Positions 1-13,403 of a stretch of DNA of 64,000 nucleotides are shown here, one piece after another. The notes beneath the pieces are model-generated. The model was not told the DNA's origin. It worked only from the letters and a program-made list of their open reading frames with translations, and did not search any database. Made by a program: the position numbers and the translations under genes. The stretch's first letter is position 1; each line of letters starts with the position of its first letter. The stretch comes from Enoplosus armatus (Eukaryota; Chordata; Actinopteri; Centrarchiformes; Enoplosidae), in assembly GCF_043641665.1 (NCBI RefSeq), contig NC_092182.1, forward strand, positions 15,205,456-15,269,455, written 5' to 3'.

Positions 1-114
1 CAGCTGATTGTTTGTCACAAATGTCGAAGGTGGGGAAAAAAATGTAACATCTGTCTTGGCCGAAAGATAATAAGCTGAGCCAATGATCTCTCTCGCATCT
101 ATACTCTCAAAAAA

Positions 115-115
<1 letters not shown>

Positions 116-156
<41 letters not shown>
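116..156. repeat. (AC)n microsatellite
   Basis: An uninterrupted dinucleotide run of about 20 AC units. Confidence 0.98.
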
Positions 157-159
<3 letters not shown>

Positions 160-611
160 TAGCAACACTAAGGTGTAATAATACAGCCCAATATAATATC
201 CCGGCTACAAATCCCACCTTTGTGAAGCTTGTTGTGTTCTTTATCTGTTGAGACTGTGAAGGTGAAGTGTGATTACTTCATTTTGAGTCGTTGAGCTTGT
301 TGTGTTCCTATGGTGGATTATGTTATATATACCTTTTCTGTTATATGTGCCATTTTTTTCCTAATCCCTGAAAAGACAAAGTTACTTTGAAATAAATGGA
401 ACTTGCTTCATGATGGGAATCAGATGTGAATTTGTACACCAGGCCCCAACACTCATGGAAAAATGACTCTTGTGGACAGAAGAGCCTAAATACACAGTAT
501 AGACTGATTCATCGGCTATACTCAGCTGTCTGAAGAGACAATTCATTGCAAGAAATGAGTGAAAAGTGGCTAATCTGTCAAACAGTAAATGTTTACTGTA
601 CATATTAATAT

Positions 612-641
612 GAATATTATTATTATCATTATTATTATTGT
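612..641. repeat. (ATT)n trinucleotide repeat, imperfect
   Basis: AT-T triplets with one C interruption: ATTATTATTATCATTATTATTATT. Confidence 0.85.
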
Positions 642-1887
642 AGGTGTCAGGTCATTTCAAAGCAATTAAGCCAATGTGGCAGCAGCACAGCATCCATACA
701 GCCATACTAGTTAAAACATATCAGTACAAAACATATGGACATATCTTCACCACGATGGATTCCAGCAGGTTTGATGCTAAAATGTCCATAAGAAAACATT
801 TACCCCCTGCTTTTACACGATTCATCATTCTCATAGACTGCTTTTATCAGTTTCAGTACCATTCTGCACCCTTTGTGTGTTTTGATCAATGGCAGCACGG
901 GTTTAATGACAAAACATCACATCTACATCAAGATTTTGAGAAATTCAATAATGCCTACATTTAGTGATTTATGATCTATGCTAGAAGTAAGATGAGTGAT
1001 GTTTATGATGTCCATACTGTTTGTTAATCCGACCTGCTCTGGGCTCACTTCTGTGTGATGTGACAACTCTCTCTGCCATCTACTTGTTTTAAGTAAAACA
1101 GGCACATGTTTCTCTCAATCTGGCACTTTCAGTTCCAGGCGTCATCCCATTAACCTTGGGATAAACAGCCGCGCCTGTGCTACCATGGCAATGCTGACAG
1201 AGCGGCGATTGCCTTGTCATTTCCGTTTTGTCCCTCCGAGAGAAAGCATCCATGCTTTATGCCGCCTGGCAGACCTCCCAGAATTGGCACTCTAGCACTT
1301 GGAAAAATCTAGCACTGACAACAATACATGGCCAGCAGATATACAGTACGGCACAGTGTCAGCGGCACTGAGAAGGGTCACAACAGTTGTCTAGATGGAG
1401 CAGTGGGAAGTGAGACCTAAGCCTTGTGTATGCTGCAGAATCCCTTCAGTGATTGCAGGAGCATCGGATAACATTTTGAACAACATTCCCGCTGTCAGTT
1501 TCAATATGCTGATGACACTCCAGATGGTGGAGACACAGGCATTGCAGCACTGGGGAGTATCAAATGTCCAGGTTAGACAACTGATGAGCTCAGGGCTTGT
1601 ACAATGTGAGCACAGGTCAGAATGGTCAACCAAGTCTGTAATCAGTCAACTGATGACCGGCTAATGATCTTTTTTTCCCCCCATCAGCCAGTAACACTTA
1701 GAACGCTGCAACATCACAAAAATGATTTGGAAGAGAAAACAAAAGCAACCGGTAAAATTATTACCCAAACTGTCTGTAAATTTACCCTCCAAGAGGACAA
1801 ATATATAACAGTGCAGTAAAATGTCATGTATAAGCATGTTGACTCTATTCAACAACAGATTTGAATGGACTTGCCATGAAAACCATT

Positions 1888-2124
1888 GTGCATGTTTTAA
1901 CTTCACTAAAACTAAAGTTGATGAAGGCATCTTTAGGTGGTGCTTTGAGCTAAATGCTAACCAACACGCTCACCAATGCGATTACAAGTCATCCTGAGGG
2001 GGACCCATGGATGTCTGAACCAAATGTCATGGCAATCTATCCAATATATAGTTGTTGAGACATTTCAGTCTGGACCCAAGTGGTGAACCGACAAGCCAAC
2101 TGACAGTCAGAGATTGCCATGCCT
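1888..2124. repeat. Dispersed teleost repeat, GCTAAC type, copy 1
   Basis: It shares with 12713-12985 the head TGCATGTTTTAACTT..ACTAAA and the core GTGGTGCTTTGAGCTAAATGCTAA. It also has the phrases CCAAATGTCATGGCAATC, ATAGTTGTTGAGACATTTCA and AAGTGGTGAACCGAC that recur in a very common teleost repeat. It ends at ATTGCCATGCC. Internally deleted relative to the family as I remember it. I cannot assign a class name from sequence alone. Confidence 0.75.
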
Positions 2125-4470
2125 TTTTTCTCAGATAAGTAAGAAACTCATAAGGATTGTGCAGATACACATTCTTACAACTAGTCACAGCAGTAATAGC
2201 ATTAAAATAGAGACTAATTTAATGTGGTTTTGGCACATTGTATGGAGCCTTTACTGGCTTCTACATTCAGAATGAGCTCTGAGGCAATTCCATGGCACTA
2301 CTTTGTCACAACACGAGCATATTTCAGTCCTATTTACTGCAAACTGCAATACCAGAGCTTTTTTTTTGCACAAAACAGACAGACTTCGTCCCTTCCTCCG
2401 GCATCACTTAGTTCCACTGTCTCTGTGTCCTACAGATCTCTTTACATGCTTCCTGGCAGCTCTGTGACCTAATGGCTGGGATGTGACGCAGGAAAGGGAG
2501 AGATATCAGTGCAGAGCTGCATCAACTGTGAGAAGAAGAGAGCAAACTCTACTAGTCTACTGAAAGATGCCAATTGCGAGCATTTAACAATAAAGATACA
2601 GACTCCCAACTGCACCTGGTATAACAAGCAACCAGGGATGGATATGGTTTAAAAATTAAGTCACTAGCTCATAGTTTCATCATGTCTTGGATTCACTAAT
2701 ACCTAGAGTGGGGCTCAGTCTAACACTTTTATTTTCAATGCCATATGGGATTCTGGGTTTCATTTGAAGATGTACTACAATAAGAGACTGCATTCAACTA
2801 CAATCAAAGTGAGGAGAATCATCCTGGCAAAATTGGGGCAGCCAATTTTGGTGACTGACTGTTCCAGAGTCTAAATGAGGTCATGCTGCCAAAACTACAA
2901 AATGTTATACCAGAGTGAAATGTGACTAAACAACAGTTCAACCAAGGACAGGGTCCTTTACGTTGCAAGTTTCAACACCCACTGATGTCTCGCTGAGACA
3001 GACAGTGGAAACTTTCAGGTAAATGACAGGGTGTTTATGAAAGTCAACCATCAATTGAAACAATTAGCCTTCCATCTCCTAATTTGTATTCATAGGGAAC
3101 TATACTTTTAAAAGGAGTTTCTTGTCAGATCTTCTATTACTGGCCAGTCTGCATAAGACGACTCAATTATCAGTGAACCATGAAGGTAAAAACCATAATG
3201 CCCTCAGTGGGCGTCAGTGGGCTTCAAAGACAAGTGAGGAAATGTGCGATGAAGAACAGTGAATAATTTTTTACCCAGGAATTATAAAAATGAGAAAATA
3301 ATTGCCAAGCCTGCTTCAGCGCTTTGAAAGCTTTTTCTCAACATTGTCTACCATCCATTTCTCAGAGGAGATCTAAAGGAACAGGTACTCAATATATCAG
3401 TGCAGTTTGCAAGAATGAAAAAAAGGCATCTGGGGTCACTGCAGGAGACATAGGGTGACGCCTGAGTGAGTCTTCAGTTACACTTCACCAAATTAAAAGG
3501 TGTATTTGTTTGACCTTGACAGTTCTGTCATGAACAAAGAGGCAGAGGCACGTAAGCACACCAAAGATAATCTTCTTTGTATTTCTTCACTTTATTTTTT
3601 ATTTTATTGCTGAGAATTAAGTCTGAGGAAGTTCATAAAAATGAAATAACATTTTGTCAGCAGAGAATGGGAGTAGAAAATTCAGCCCTAACAAGTAGGA
3701 CAGCCATGTATCCTGAAGATAGCGTGCAATTAAATGTTATTAAAACAATTAATTTCACTTCCCCCAAAGGATAATTAGCAACAAGGTATCATTTTCACTG
3801 AATGTGTAGTTATAATAATTTAATATAGTGTGGCCTATGCATGAAAGCATGTATCACCAGTCCTCAAGGGTGGTCTATAATCAAAATACTAATGAGTCCC
3901 ATTACAATAATAAAATGGTGCAACAGCAAATAATGCAATCAATAATTGAGCACAAAACTCACATGTGCAATGCAAAAGGATGTCAAAGAGTAGGACTGGG
4001 CTGTGTTTGTAAAACACTGTCAATTAATGATTTAATCCAGACATTATTGATGTGTATGATGTCGTGATGTAAGGAGGGATTTTTTTTAGAACATAGCAAA
4101 CCATTCATAACTGTTGTATTCACCCAGCTAAAGTGTGAAAAGAAGAAAGAAGTAAAAATGAAAAGGTAGTAAGAAAGTAATTGGGCAACTTAAAATAAAC
4201 TCAAACGAAGTCAGAATTCATATTTGGTTGCACACATGTTGCATTTCATACGCCACGGCCTTTAATCATAGTCACAATATGAACATTTCAAAAAATCTGC
4301 ACAGACACAGGCAACGTAGGTCAGCTTGTACATGTTGGAACCAGATCAGTGGGCCTGTGGCTGAAACAGGTTCAATGCAAACGCCTCATCGTTATCACTT
4401 GAAAGCGTTGTCTATTGTAAGAACTGCCATGGTTCTTTAGGTGGAAGCTTTGCAATAGTCAGTGAGGGAA

Positions 4471-4818
4471 GTAGAGCTGCAACAACTAGTCAATTAATCA
4501 GTTTGTCAAATCAAAAGAAAATTAATCAGCAACTCTTTTAAAATTCATTGTTTAAGTATATTTTCAGGCAAAACATTTCATGGTTTCAAAAGTGACAATC
4601 TCCTTCCTGGTCTTACATTCTAGCAAATTAAATATTTTTGGGTTTTGGACTTTTTGGGGTATTTTGGGTTTTGGAAAACAAGACATTTGTTTGTGTCGTC
4701 TTGTGCTACAGGATTTTATTGGGCCATTTTCACAGTTTGCTGAAGTTTTACACACCAAACGATTAATCAAGACAATAATCAACAGATTAATAGATTATGA
4801 AAATAATCATTAGTTGCA
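4471..4818. mobile_element. CGATTA-type small inverted-repeat element, copy 1
   Basis: A roughly 350-bp non-autonomous element. The left end GAGCTGCAACAACTAGTCAA and right end AATAATCATTAGTTGCA are imperfect inverted repeats made of CAATTAATC and GATTAATC units. The interior has the CAAAACATTTCATGG and TTTTGGGTTTTGGA phrases of the family. Three further copies lie at 35.05, 36.03 and 48.08 kb. The many in-frame stretches here are not coding. Confidence 0.75.
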
Positions 4819-5765
4819 AATAATTAATTGGGATCAGGAGCAAAAGGGACAGGGATTAGAAATAACAAGTCTGGCAAGAAATAAGTAGTAGTATGAAAAG
4901 ACGATAGGATGAGTTTAGTTTTGGTTGTTTTTCAAGGTACATTTACAGTTGTAATTTAAGGAAATTTGTTATTTGTGCGTATTTAAATTCACTACTTTTG
5001 ACAAGCAAGAATACAATAATAGTAGTATTATAACAGAACAACCTGAGGCATTACAGTACATTATAAAGGAATCAAAATGTGTTCCTACTGTATGCCCAAG
5101 GAGTAATTCTTTCCCTATAGCTCATAAATCTTTGAATCAGTCAGGGGGGAATGTAAAAAAGCTGTGGGACAGAAGAGCATTAGCTGCTCCCACATCTGGA
5201 CCACACATTATTCATCAAGTAGCAGAATCTGCATGCATGTTGGTTAATGACTAAAAATGGTACCAGATATCAAATTGAACTATTACAGTTGTTTTTATGC
5301 ACAAAACATGTAAAAGGTAATATCACTACATACACTTTCCCCACTTTTTTGCTGAAAATGATCATGTTGTACAGCTTTACTGACAACTGAAGAATTCATT
5401 CAAGATTTTAATTGAGAAAAAAAAAAGGGGAAAAAAACAATATTATAGGGCACATCAATTTATTTACATGCTATTTCTTTACAGATCCTTTTATCTGTCA
5501 AACTCTTCAATCTCTCTCCTTTGTAGACCTTTTGCAACACTATAACATTTGATAAATATGACTAGCCCCATAATTATAACTTTCCATCATCCTATCCAGA
5601 ACCACTACAGTATCAACTTCCTTTGAGTTACCACAGACACCAACTGTGACAGGTGATTAAAGGAATAGCTGTTCTGGGAGATAGCAGGCGGAGGGTTCAG
5701 ATAAGATAACTACTTTCACCCCATGTGCAATGCCAAAGCCAAAGTGACAGAAAAAGGCAGACAAG

Positions 5766-5799
5766 ATCCAATGAATCATCAGATCCAATGGATCATCAA
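5766..5799. repeat. 17-bp tandem duplication
   Basis: GATCCAATGAATCATCA followed by GATCCAATGGATCATCA, one mismatch. Confidence 0.85.
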
Positions 5800-7264
5800 T
5801 AATCCTTTTATATCTCAACCATCAATATGAAACTCCACAAGGGTCATTTTGAAGTTGCACTCCCTTTCGCTGATGCTGCGGGGTCACTTGCTGACCCATG
5901 TTACATAAGTTCATATTGGTTGTTATATAACAGTTCCTTTGGATTTTGGTGATGACTGATATGATAAGACACAAGTTTTGTTAACTGATTCTGTCCTTTC
6001 AGTTTAAATTATGAGCCACATTTCCGGGCCTCACACTGCTTCCTGGGGTGGTCTGAAGTGCTACTTCACTTAGATATTAATCTGCTTTATTAGTCTGGAC
6101 GATCAGCATTCATCTATCATCTCCCACAACTATGGCTCAAGCCACTTCTTTGCCTCTAGCATACTCAACTGAAAGCTGCACTGTGCTGCTGCCTGCCTGC
6201 CATGGAGGTTGTAGGCCAAATTAACTTCTTGTACAGCAACAATCTTCAAGCACAACCACGCTTTCTGCCACTACTTTATACACATAGTGCTTCGGATTTA
6301 CCTGAACTTTTCTCAAAAGCTTTGCTCTCTACCAAACGGTCTGCTTTTCGGAAATTTGAACAGGCTCCCGCGACACAACCAAAAAGGATCAGACAGAGTG
6401 GTCACCTCAACAGAGCTCATAAAGCAAACCAGTGTCAAGAAAAAATCTTTTCTTTTCACAGCAATCTAATGACCAATTAGCAGGACTGAAGCCAAATGTT
6501 CTAAAGACAGAAGTGGAGGTTAAATGTCTTCTCTCAGGGGAAGTTAATAATCACAACCTAGAATGTGATGAGGCTGTAACACAGAGTTATGGTGGGAAGA
6601 GGCTCAGTGGTAGCCTGTTCACAAGTCGACCCAATCTGTTTGTGGAGTTTTAATGTCAAATCCTTTTAAATGATGTAGTCTTCATAACAACATGATCATT
6701 ACAACAAGAGAACAAAAGATGACAAAAAGTAAAGTCTGGATACAACCCAGCTGGATAGGTACTTAGTATTCTGCTTTCTTGTAGAGTACCATTATCTTCC
6801 TGTGATATGTTAGACGAACTGACACGAATCGACAGGCACCAGCAGGCACACAACCACCACCAGACACTAGGATGTCTTTTTTTACCGTGAAGTGAGCAGC
6901 TTTTCGGTTACCAGTTTGCAGTGAAAAGGTGTGTGACTCAAGTTAAACAATGAAAAAAGAAGTTAATGTAGATTTTATTTGGTTCCTTTGAGGGAAGTGA
7001 AAATAACAGGAGTTTCCCAAATGAAAGCATGTCTGTAAAGGGCCTTCAACTATGGTAGACAACTGTAGAAAAATGGAGAATGCTGGCACAGAAAATAAAT
7101 CCCACTTCTTGTACAGAACACCACTCCGCAACACTCTTCATAATTCAACCACGCATCGTCTTTATTAGCATTAGCATAGATCCAGTAACTGAGAAGAAGC
7201 TCAAAAGGGAGAGCTTCGTCCAAGGAAAGTGGCAAAAAGTTACATTTACTTAGTAAACACATTC

Positions 7265-7897
7265 TGTACTCCAGCCCAATAGACTAAAAAACAACCTGCA
7301 AAAAAAAAGAATGATAGGCGTTTTTGAACAGAATCCCCTGAATATAAGGGGACAGAAAGTGATCGGACATATAAAAAAAATAAAACCTAAATAAGGCACA
7401 ATTTAACATTTGGTTGCAAATCCTTCTGCATTCAATCAATGCCTGAAATCTACAACCCACAGACATCAGCAGACACTTGGTATCCTCCCTGTTGATCCTC
7501 TGCCAGACTTGTACCTCAGCCATCTTCACTTCTTACTTGTTTCAGTGGCTTTTTGCCTTCAGTCTGGTCATCAGCAAGTAAAATGCATGCTCATTTGGAC
7601 TGAGGTCAAATTACTTGGCCAGTCAAGAGCACTCCACTGTTTGCCCATAAAAAACTGGTTGTGGGCCTGCTCATTTAGGACTATTGTTCCACTACACTGT
7701 CCTTAAATTGGTGGATTATTAACACAAAAGGTCCTACACTGTTCACCCAACGTGGACACCTTCAAATACCCTTCAAGCGGAAAAGTCAGCACTTAAAAGC
7801 TGAAAGTAACTGTTTCAAACACAATGTCCTGGGTTTGAAACACAGCCAAAACAGAGAAAAACATATCACTGTCCTAATACTTTCTGACTGCACTGTA
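7265..7897 (-). mobile_element. Deleted Tc1/mariner element
   Basis: The element contains the transposase remnant at 7284-7690. The end at 7868-7897 (CACTGTCCTAATACTTTC followed by TGACTGCACTGTA) matches the CAGTG...CCAAAAGTATT terminus usual in teleost Tc1 families, here as its complement. The middle is deleted and the left terminus is not clear, so the left boundary is a guess. Confidence 0.6.
7284..7690 (-). pseudogene. Tc1/mariner transposase 3' remnant, broken
   Basis: Read on the minus strand, the region encodes the C-terminal part of a Tc1-like DDE transposase. The SPDLxPxEHAF motif, which holds the third catalytic acidic residue, is recognisable near 7590-7610 as DLSPNEHAF. It is followed by LLMTRLKAKS and, further on, EVQVWQRINREDTKCLL. 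The frame is interrupted by several stop codons around 7550-7640, and the N-terminal DNA-binding and first two catalytic residues are missing. It cannot make an active enzyme. A Tc1-type terminus lies at 7868-7897. Confidence 0.75.
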
Positions 7898-10800
7898 ATT
7901 GTAATTCAAATTTAAGTCAGTTGCGATTTTAGCTTACATAACTGTTTCTTTGAGGCGTTATCTTCACCCAGACATGTTTCATTATGCAATTAACAGTGTG
8001 ACCTCATATCCCTCACTCCACCCAGCCATTCAAGATCCGGGCTTCACTTCCAGTCCATGTCTACAGGAGAGGGTGGAGGAAAAGACAAACAATCCATCCA
8101 CCTCTCCACATATACAATGTGTCTCAGTAAATGCTTTAAAAGACAAAGGGCACTTAACATTTAGCTACTGACTTTTTCCAAGTTGATTATTCAAGATCTG
8201 AATTAGAATTTAATGTGTTGACTGGCCTTTACATATCAGCAACAACTCACTGGTATTTTAAACACATTTATGCATCAAGCATTGCAAAGAGATCAAATAC
8301 TGAGTAGTTGATTAGGCGCCTACATAAAACCTTTAGGCAAACTGTGCATTCAAAAGTAAAAGTAGCACCAGAATCATTGGTATCATAATGAATTGACAAT
8401 ATTTCAAATAAAGTCATGTTCACTGTCTCTGAGTATGTCAGTGTGGCAGACCATACAACCATTGATTTCAGGTGGTCATGCTGAGTTCTGAGAAGTAGGC
8501 ATCTGATAAGAATGGCGCCACGGCTGTCTCAGAGCCTGAGCTCAATCTTTAATCAGAGGTCTTTGTGTTCCACACAGCAGCCCCAAACACATAAAAGCAG
8601 GTAGAGGAAGTGGTAAATCATACAGCGGCTGGGGTCTAATTGGCCACCAGAATGAGCTCCAGCCAAAATATTGTTTTCCCTTGGCGCTATCTGCTTCCAT
8701 CTCGTGGAGTTTCATAGAAACTGTGGCTTCCTGTTCTTGGGTGTTGGCCGCTGCATAAGTACAACATCCTCTAGTCTGTAAAAATAATCTCCAGGACCTT
8801 GTGTAAAGAAAGAGAGGGACAGAAATACATTCTGTCCCATGAGGAAGAGCTTCCCCTACAATTCAAAAACTTTAACAGTTTCCCCTTCAATATGGCAAGG
8901 GGCCAACATGCCTACAAATGTTTCAGAACCTTCACTTCTGAAGGGATCGAAAGGGATGGTCCGCGTACAGTAAATTTGACCGAAATCTAACAATATTACA
9001 TTTATTCTCATTAACGTGCAAAGATTCAGCAAAACCTTGTTAACATAACTTCAAACATACTGCACAAAGATCTGATGATGAAGGTGAAGTAAGACAATGA
9101 AAAAATCATCAGTATACATTGTAACAATCATTGCAAAATTGAAATTTATATTTGAAGCCCAAACCTGACTTGACCCCTCAGTATGTAAGAAACAGGCCAA
9201 CACACAGCCAGAATAAGTCAATACCCGCAAGCCCTGTTAGACTCATTTTGAGCTGCACACCTCTGTTCTTGATTACGATGGGTGTTACACAACTAACTTA
9301 TGTAGCCTGGTGGAGAAAGACGAGATGGGCGCAGTTTGTGGGCCATCACTCCCTGTGTGTCCCTGTTTGTCTGTTCTACCTCACAGCACAGCTGCTGTTC
9401 TCAGACAGGCAAGACAGGTGATTGGAGAAGAAGCAGCAGGTGGACGGCTCGCTCTGTCAGCTCAAACAGCTGTAGACTGTAGTATCTTTCTGCACTTATG
9501 TCCACAAAATAATTAGCTTACCTCTGATATCAAGTTTTCAAAGTAAAGAAAAAACAGGTGTGACTTGAGTGATTAGAGGCTCATCGCTCAATGTGTGAGA
9601 GTTAACAGCCCAGTGGAAACATGTTTATTTAGTTAACTATACTTTTAACCTCATATGGTTTGTGAAGCTACAAACACTGCTATGTGATATCTCTGCTCAC
9701 TCGAAACAAATTTAACACCAGGTAAAAGTTCTAAATTAAAAAAAGCATGTTCTGCACGCCTGGCTTTACATGAGAGTGAGTTTTTTTCTCAACTGAATAA
9801 TTGAATATCCACACATTTTTGTGGCAAATACCTGTCTTTTCTTTTCATCTCCTAGCTATTGACTTTATGTGTTCTCTATGATACACACCACCGTTAGCTT
9901 GAGTCCGGCTCCGATACCAACCAGTAAACCTAACCAGTTTACTGTAGCTGCTTGCACCGTTTGCAAAATTGATCTACCAAAATTTGATCAACAAGGAGTT
10001 ACAGTGAACAGACAGCTCATACATCTCACCCCTGATTTAAGTAGTTTCCCATTTCAGATTTTCTCAGCTCGTTTTCTTACATAAAAACTAATAAAGACTG
10101 AGGTCTGTCGTCAGCAGCCCATTTTATTTTTCTGCATGATAATGAGCGTTTTTAATCTACAGCCCTTCTTGTTGACAGAAGAATGGGTTAGGCTTTAAGT
10201 GCCCCAAATGTTTAGTGAGTTATTATTCTTCGGTTTGTCCATTCACCGTGTCAAAAGATAACCACACAAAACAAGCTCAACATCTCCAAAAGCACACAAA
10301 GCTTAAAAAAAAACTACAACATTCATTTATGTAATCAAATGATCAAACTGTAGTGAAGAAAAACTGACCAGTAATTGCATTTGGGCCAAAAATAAGCTGC
10401 CTGGCTTCTGGAGAACTACACTGGAAGGAGCGATTACATTTTTTAGCCCAAGGGTATATTTAAATATCTAGTTAAGCAATTTAAGTGTCCATGATGGCAT
10501 TGTTACGATACTGTAATGTAATGGTATCCAATACCATGGGTATGCAATAAATGTATGCAACTCAAAACAGTCTTGTTGCTTTAGCCAATGTAAAATAATT
10601 AAATTTTAGGATGTCTAAGTTTAAGACAGTATGAACGTTTATTTAATTCTTTTAAATGGGAAATTCTGCTATGCCTTACTGTATCAACAGTTGTTTTAAC
10701 ATTTCTTTACTCCTTTTATTCCACCAATTATCAGAGCAGTAGCCCAGTCAAAACAAACCATCTCTCATAGTAACCTCGATCAGAATAAACTAGCCAATTC

Positions 10801-11066
10801 CTGAAAATAAAAGGGTGGCAAAGGTAGCAAAGGAATAATTCATGACAATCCATGTGGTTATGAAAAAAACATGCCCAATAAAACCCCATGTTGTTTTAAA
10901 AGCAGGTATTATTGTGATCTATACCCATGATCTTTGTTCATGATTTTTACCTTCCCTACACAGCTAAGTCTACTTTGTCTAACAAATCTTCTCCTCTACA
11001 GAGAGTTTTATTTAGATCAAGCTCAAATGAGTTTGGTCCATGACACTCATAAGTGCTATATTTTCC

Positions 11067-11425
11067 ACCCTCATATTCCATTTATGCAGCTTTATCCATT
11101 AGTTTAATTATCTCTTCTTGGGCTCTAGGAACTTCCACTAAGTTAAGACTTCTGCACCTGACTATTACAGAAGGCGTACTGCGACCACTCTCTCAACTGA
11201 GTGACAAGAGTGCGGAACTTTAAAGATGATAATGCTGGCTCGTCAGTCTAAATCATTTAGAAAAAGTCTTGTATCGGTTTTAAATACACATTTGGTTATG
11301 GTAGAGTGAAATACACCACGCATGGTCATGATATTAAGATGTCTATATAGCTAATAAAATGGTCCAAAACATATATGTGTTACTTCTTATTCCTTCAACT
11401 ACATTCATGCCAAATGACAAACAAG
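11067..11425. repeat. Local direct duplication A, copy 1
   Basis: This copy matches 12334-12694 in the same orientation, 1267 bp apart. Over 11067-11372 I count 3 mismatches in 306 bp and no gap. After that the copies drift by small indels up to ATGCCAAATGACAAACAAG. No terminal inverted repeats or coding potential seen. Confidence 0.97.
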
Positions 11426-12333
11426 TGCTATATTTGATAAAGATGCTGTCTTATAACACACTTCCCTCTACTTTACTTAATCTAGCTTGAGGATTACAAA
11501 CCTTATGTTTGTCTGGCTAATGACTAAGTTTTGGAGAGTTTGCATAAACTAAAGTCAAGTAAATAAAAAGCTCTTTAAACTTCATCATTGCACCTTTAAA
11601 AGTTGTTTCTCCACACAGTATGAAAGAGTAAAAGTTTTCTCTCGGGTTTTACCCTCTCTGTGTTTCAGTGCTCATTGACACCTATCCAATGCTGCATCAG
11701 TGTAAGGAAACCTCTTGCTAATTGTAAACAGGAGAGAGAGAGGTGAGCACGCTGTCAAGCAGAACACAGATCTCCTCTGTACAGCCGCAAAGTGAAACAC
11801 TGATTAGTGACGCTACATTACTCTGCTTTGTCCAAGGGCAACTGTTTCATATCAGCTAACTGTCAGAAGCACAGACGCTAACCTCAGCACTCATAAATGT
11901 CCTGCAGCTGGTCATGAGATGGACGTTTTAATATCAGAAAAAGAGATTGTATTCAAATCACAGCCAATATTATATTAAGGAATAATTAGTGAGTATTTCA
12001 GTAGTTATTCAAATTAAAGGGTCTTAAAATGGAGATTGAGCACTGAGGCTGACTTAGATAAGACAGTGTATCTTATACATTGGACATCTGCACAATATGT
12101 ATTTATGTTAGTATTGGTCCTCAGAGGAAATAGCAAATAATCTGTTTCTCTAAATTTAACCAATCAGGGCCCTGCATATGTAGACTATGCACTGACACAC
12201 ACACACTGCAAAAATATAACAGAATCCAGCTCCAATTTGTCACATCACCCTTTCCATCTACTCCTATTGTTACGGCTCTTTTCAGAGAGCACCTTATCTC
12301 TCTCGAAGCCAACACCTCTTTCTGAACTCTCAT

Positions 12334-12694
12334 ACCCTCATATTCCATTTATGCAGCTTCATCCATTAGTTTAATTATCTCTTCTTGGGCTCTAGGAACT
12401 TCCACTAAGTTAAGACTTCTGCACCTGACTATTAGAGAAGGCGTACTGCGACCACTCTCTCAACTGAGTGACAAGAGTGCGGAACTTTAAAGATGATAAT
12501 GCTGGCTCGTCAGTCTAAATCATTTAGAAAAAGTCTTGTATCGGTTTTAAATACACATTTGGTTATGGTAGAGTGAAATACACCACGCATGGTCATGATA
12601 TTAAGATGTCTACATAGCTAATAAAATGGTCCAAAACATGTGTTACCTCTTACTCCACCCTCTTCAACTATATTCATGCCAAATGACAAACAAG
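12334..12694. repeat. Local direct duplication A, copy 2
   Basis: Partner of 11067-11425. It differs by T>C in CAGCTTCATCC, C>G in ATTAGAGAAGG and T>C in TCTACATAG across the first 306 bp. A GCTAAC-type repeat follows directly. Confidence 0.97.
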
Positions 12695-12705
12695 ACTGCT
12701 GCATA

Positions 12706-12985
12706 TTGTCTTGCATGTTTAAACTTTACTAAACCTAAAGATGGCAAAGCGTAAACAAGAGTCTGCAGGCATGCTAGCAGCTATACATGGGCACAGTGGT
12801 GCTTTGAGCTAAAAGCTAACATCAGCATGCTGACATGCATAGTCACCATCTGAGTTTAGCGTGTTAGCATATTAATATTTTCAAATTAGCACTAAACCCA
12901 AAGTACAGCTGAGGCTGATAGGAATGTTTTTGTCAGATATTGCCATGCCTAAAGCCATGCAGTTAGCATGGCTAAAAATGCCAAG
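12706..12985. repeat. Dispersed teleost repeat, GCTAAC type, copy 2
   Basis: Same family as 1888-2124. It contains GTGGTGCTTTGAGCTAAAAG, CTAACATCAGCATGCTGACATG, GTTTAGCGTGTTAGCAT, TAGCACTAAACCCAAAGTACAGCTGAGGCTGA (read in pieces) and the terminal ATTGCCATGCCTAAAGCC...TTAGCATGGCTAAAAA. It begins directly after the second copy of the 306-bp duplication. Confidence 0.8.
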
Positions 12986-13378
12986 CACATCCCAAAGATT
13001 ACAGAACCAATTGTGTCACAGTTTCCCCGCATAAAGCAGCTGGCCATCAGATAGGGAAGGCAGTGGGAACGGAGGTAGATGCCTGCCAGAGGGCCCTCGT
13101 CCCCTTGACTGAGGGACGCAGTGGCAGGAGGATGACTTGACTGCGGGTCACTGCAGAGCGATAAACCAGGACAGGCATAAGGAGACAGGCAGGCCGCTGC
13201 CTCCCAGGGGACGGGCTTCTGTGCCTCTCACAACCTCTCTCACTTACCTGCCTGTCATGGCGTGAGGATGACCCCGCAGCATGAGGTCACCACTAAGCAG
13301 ACCATTAGCCACAGTCAGCAGGTGGAGGCGAAAGATCTCCACCCACACAGTGAACCCTCAGATGACATGTTATCTGTT

Positions 13379-13403
13379 TTTCTTTTTTTTTCTTTTTTTT
13401 TTG
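13379..13403. repeat. T-rich tract
   Basis: Interrupted poly(T), two C breaks. Confidence 0.9.
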
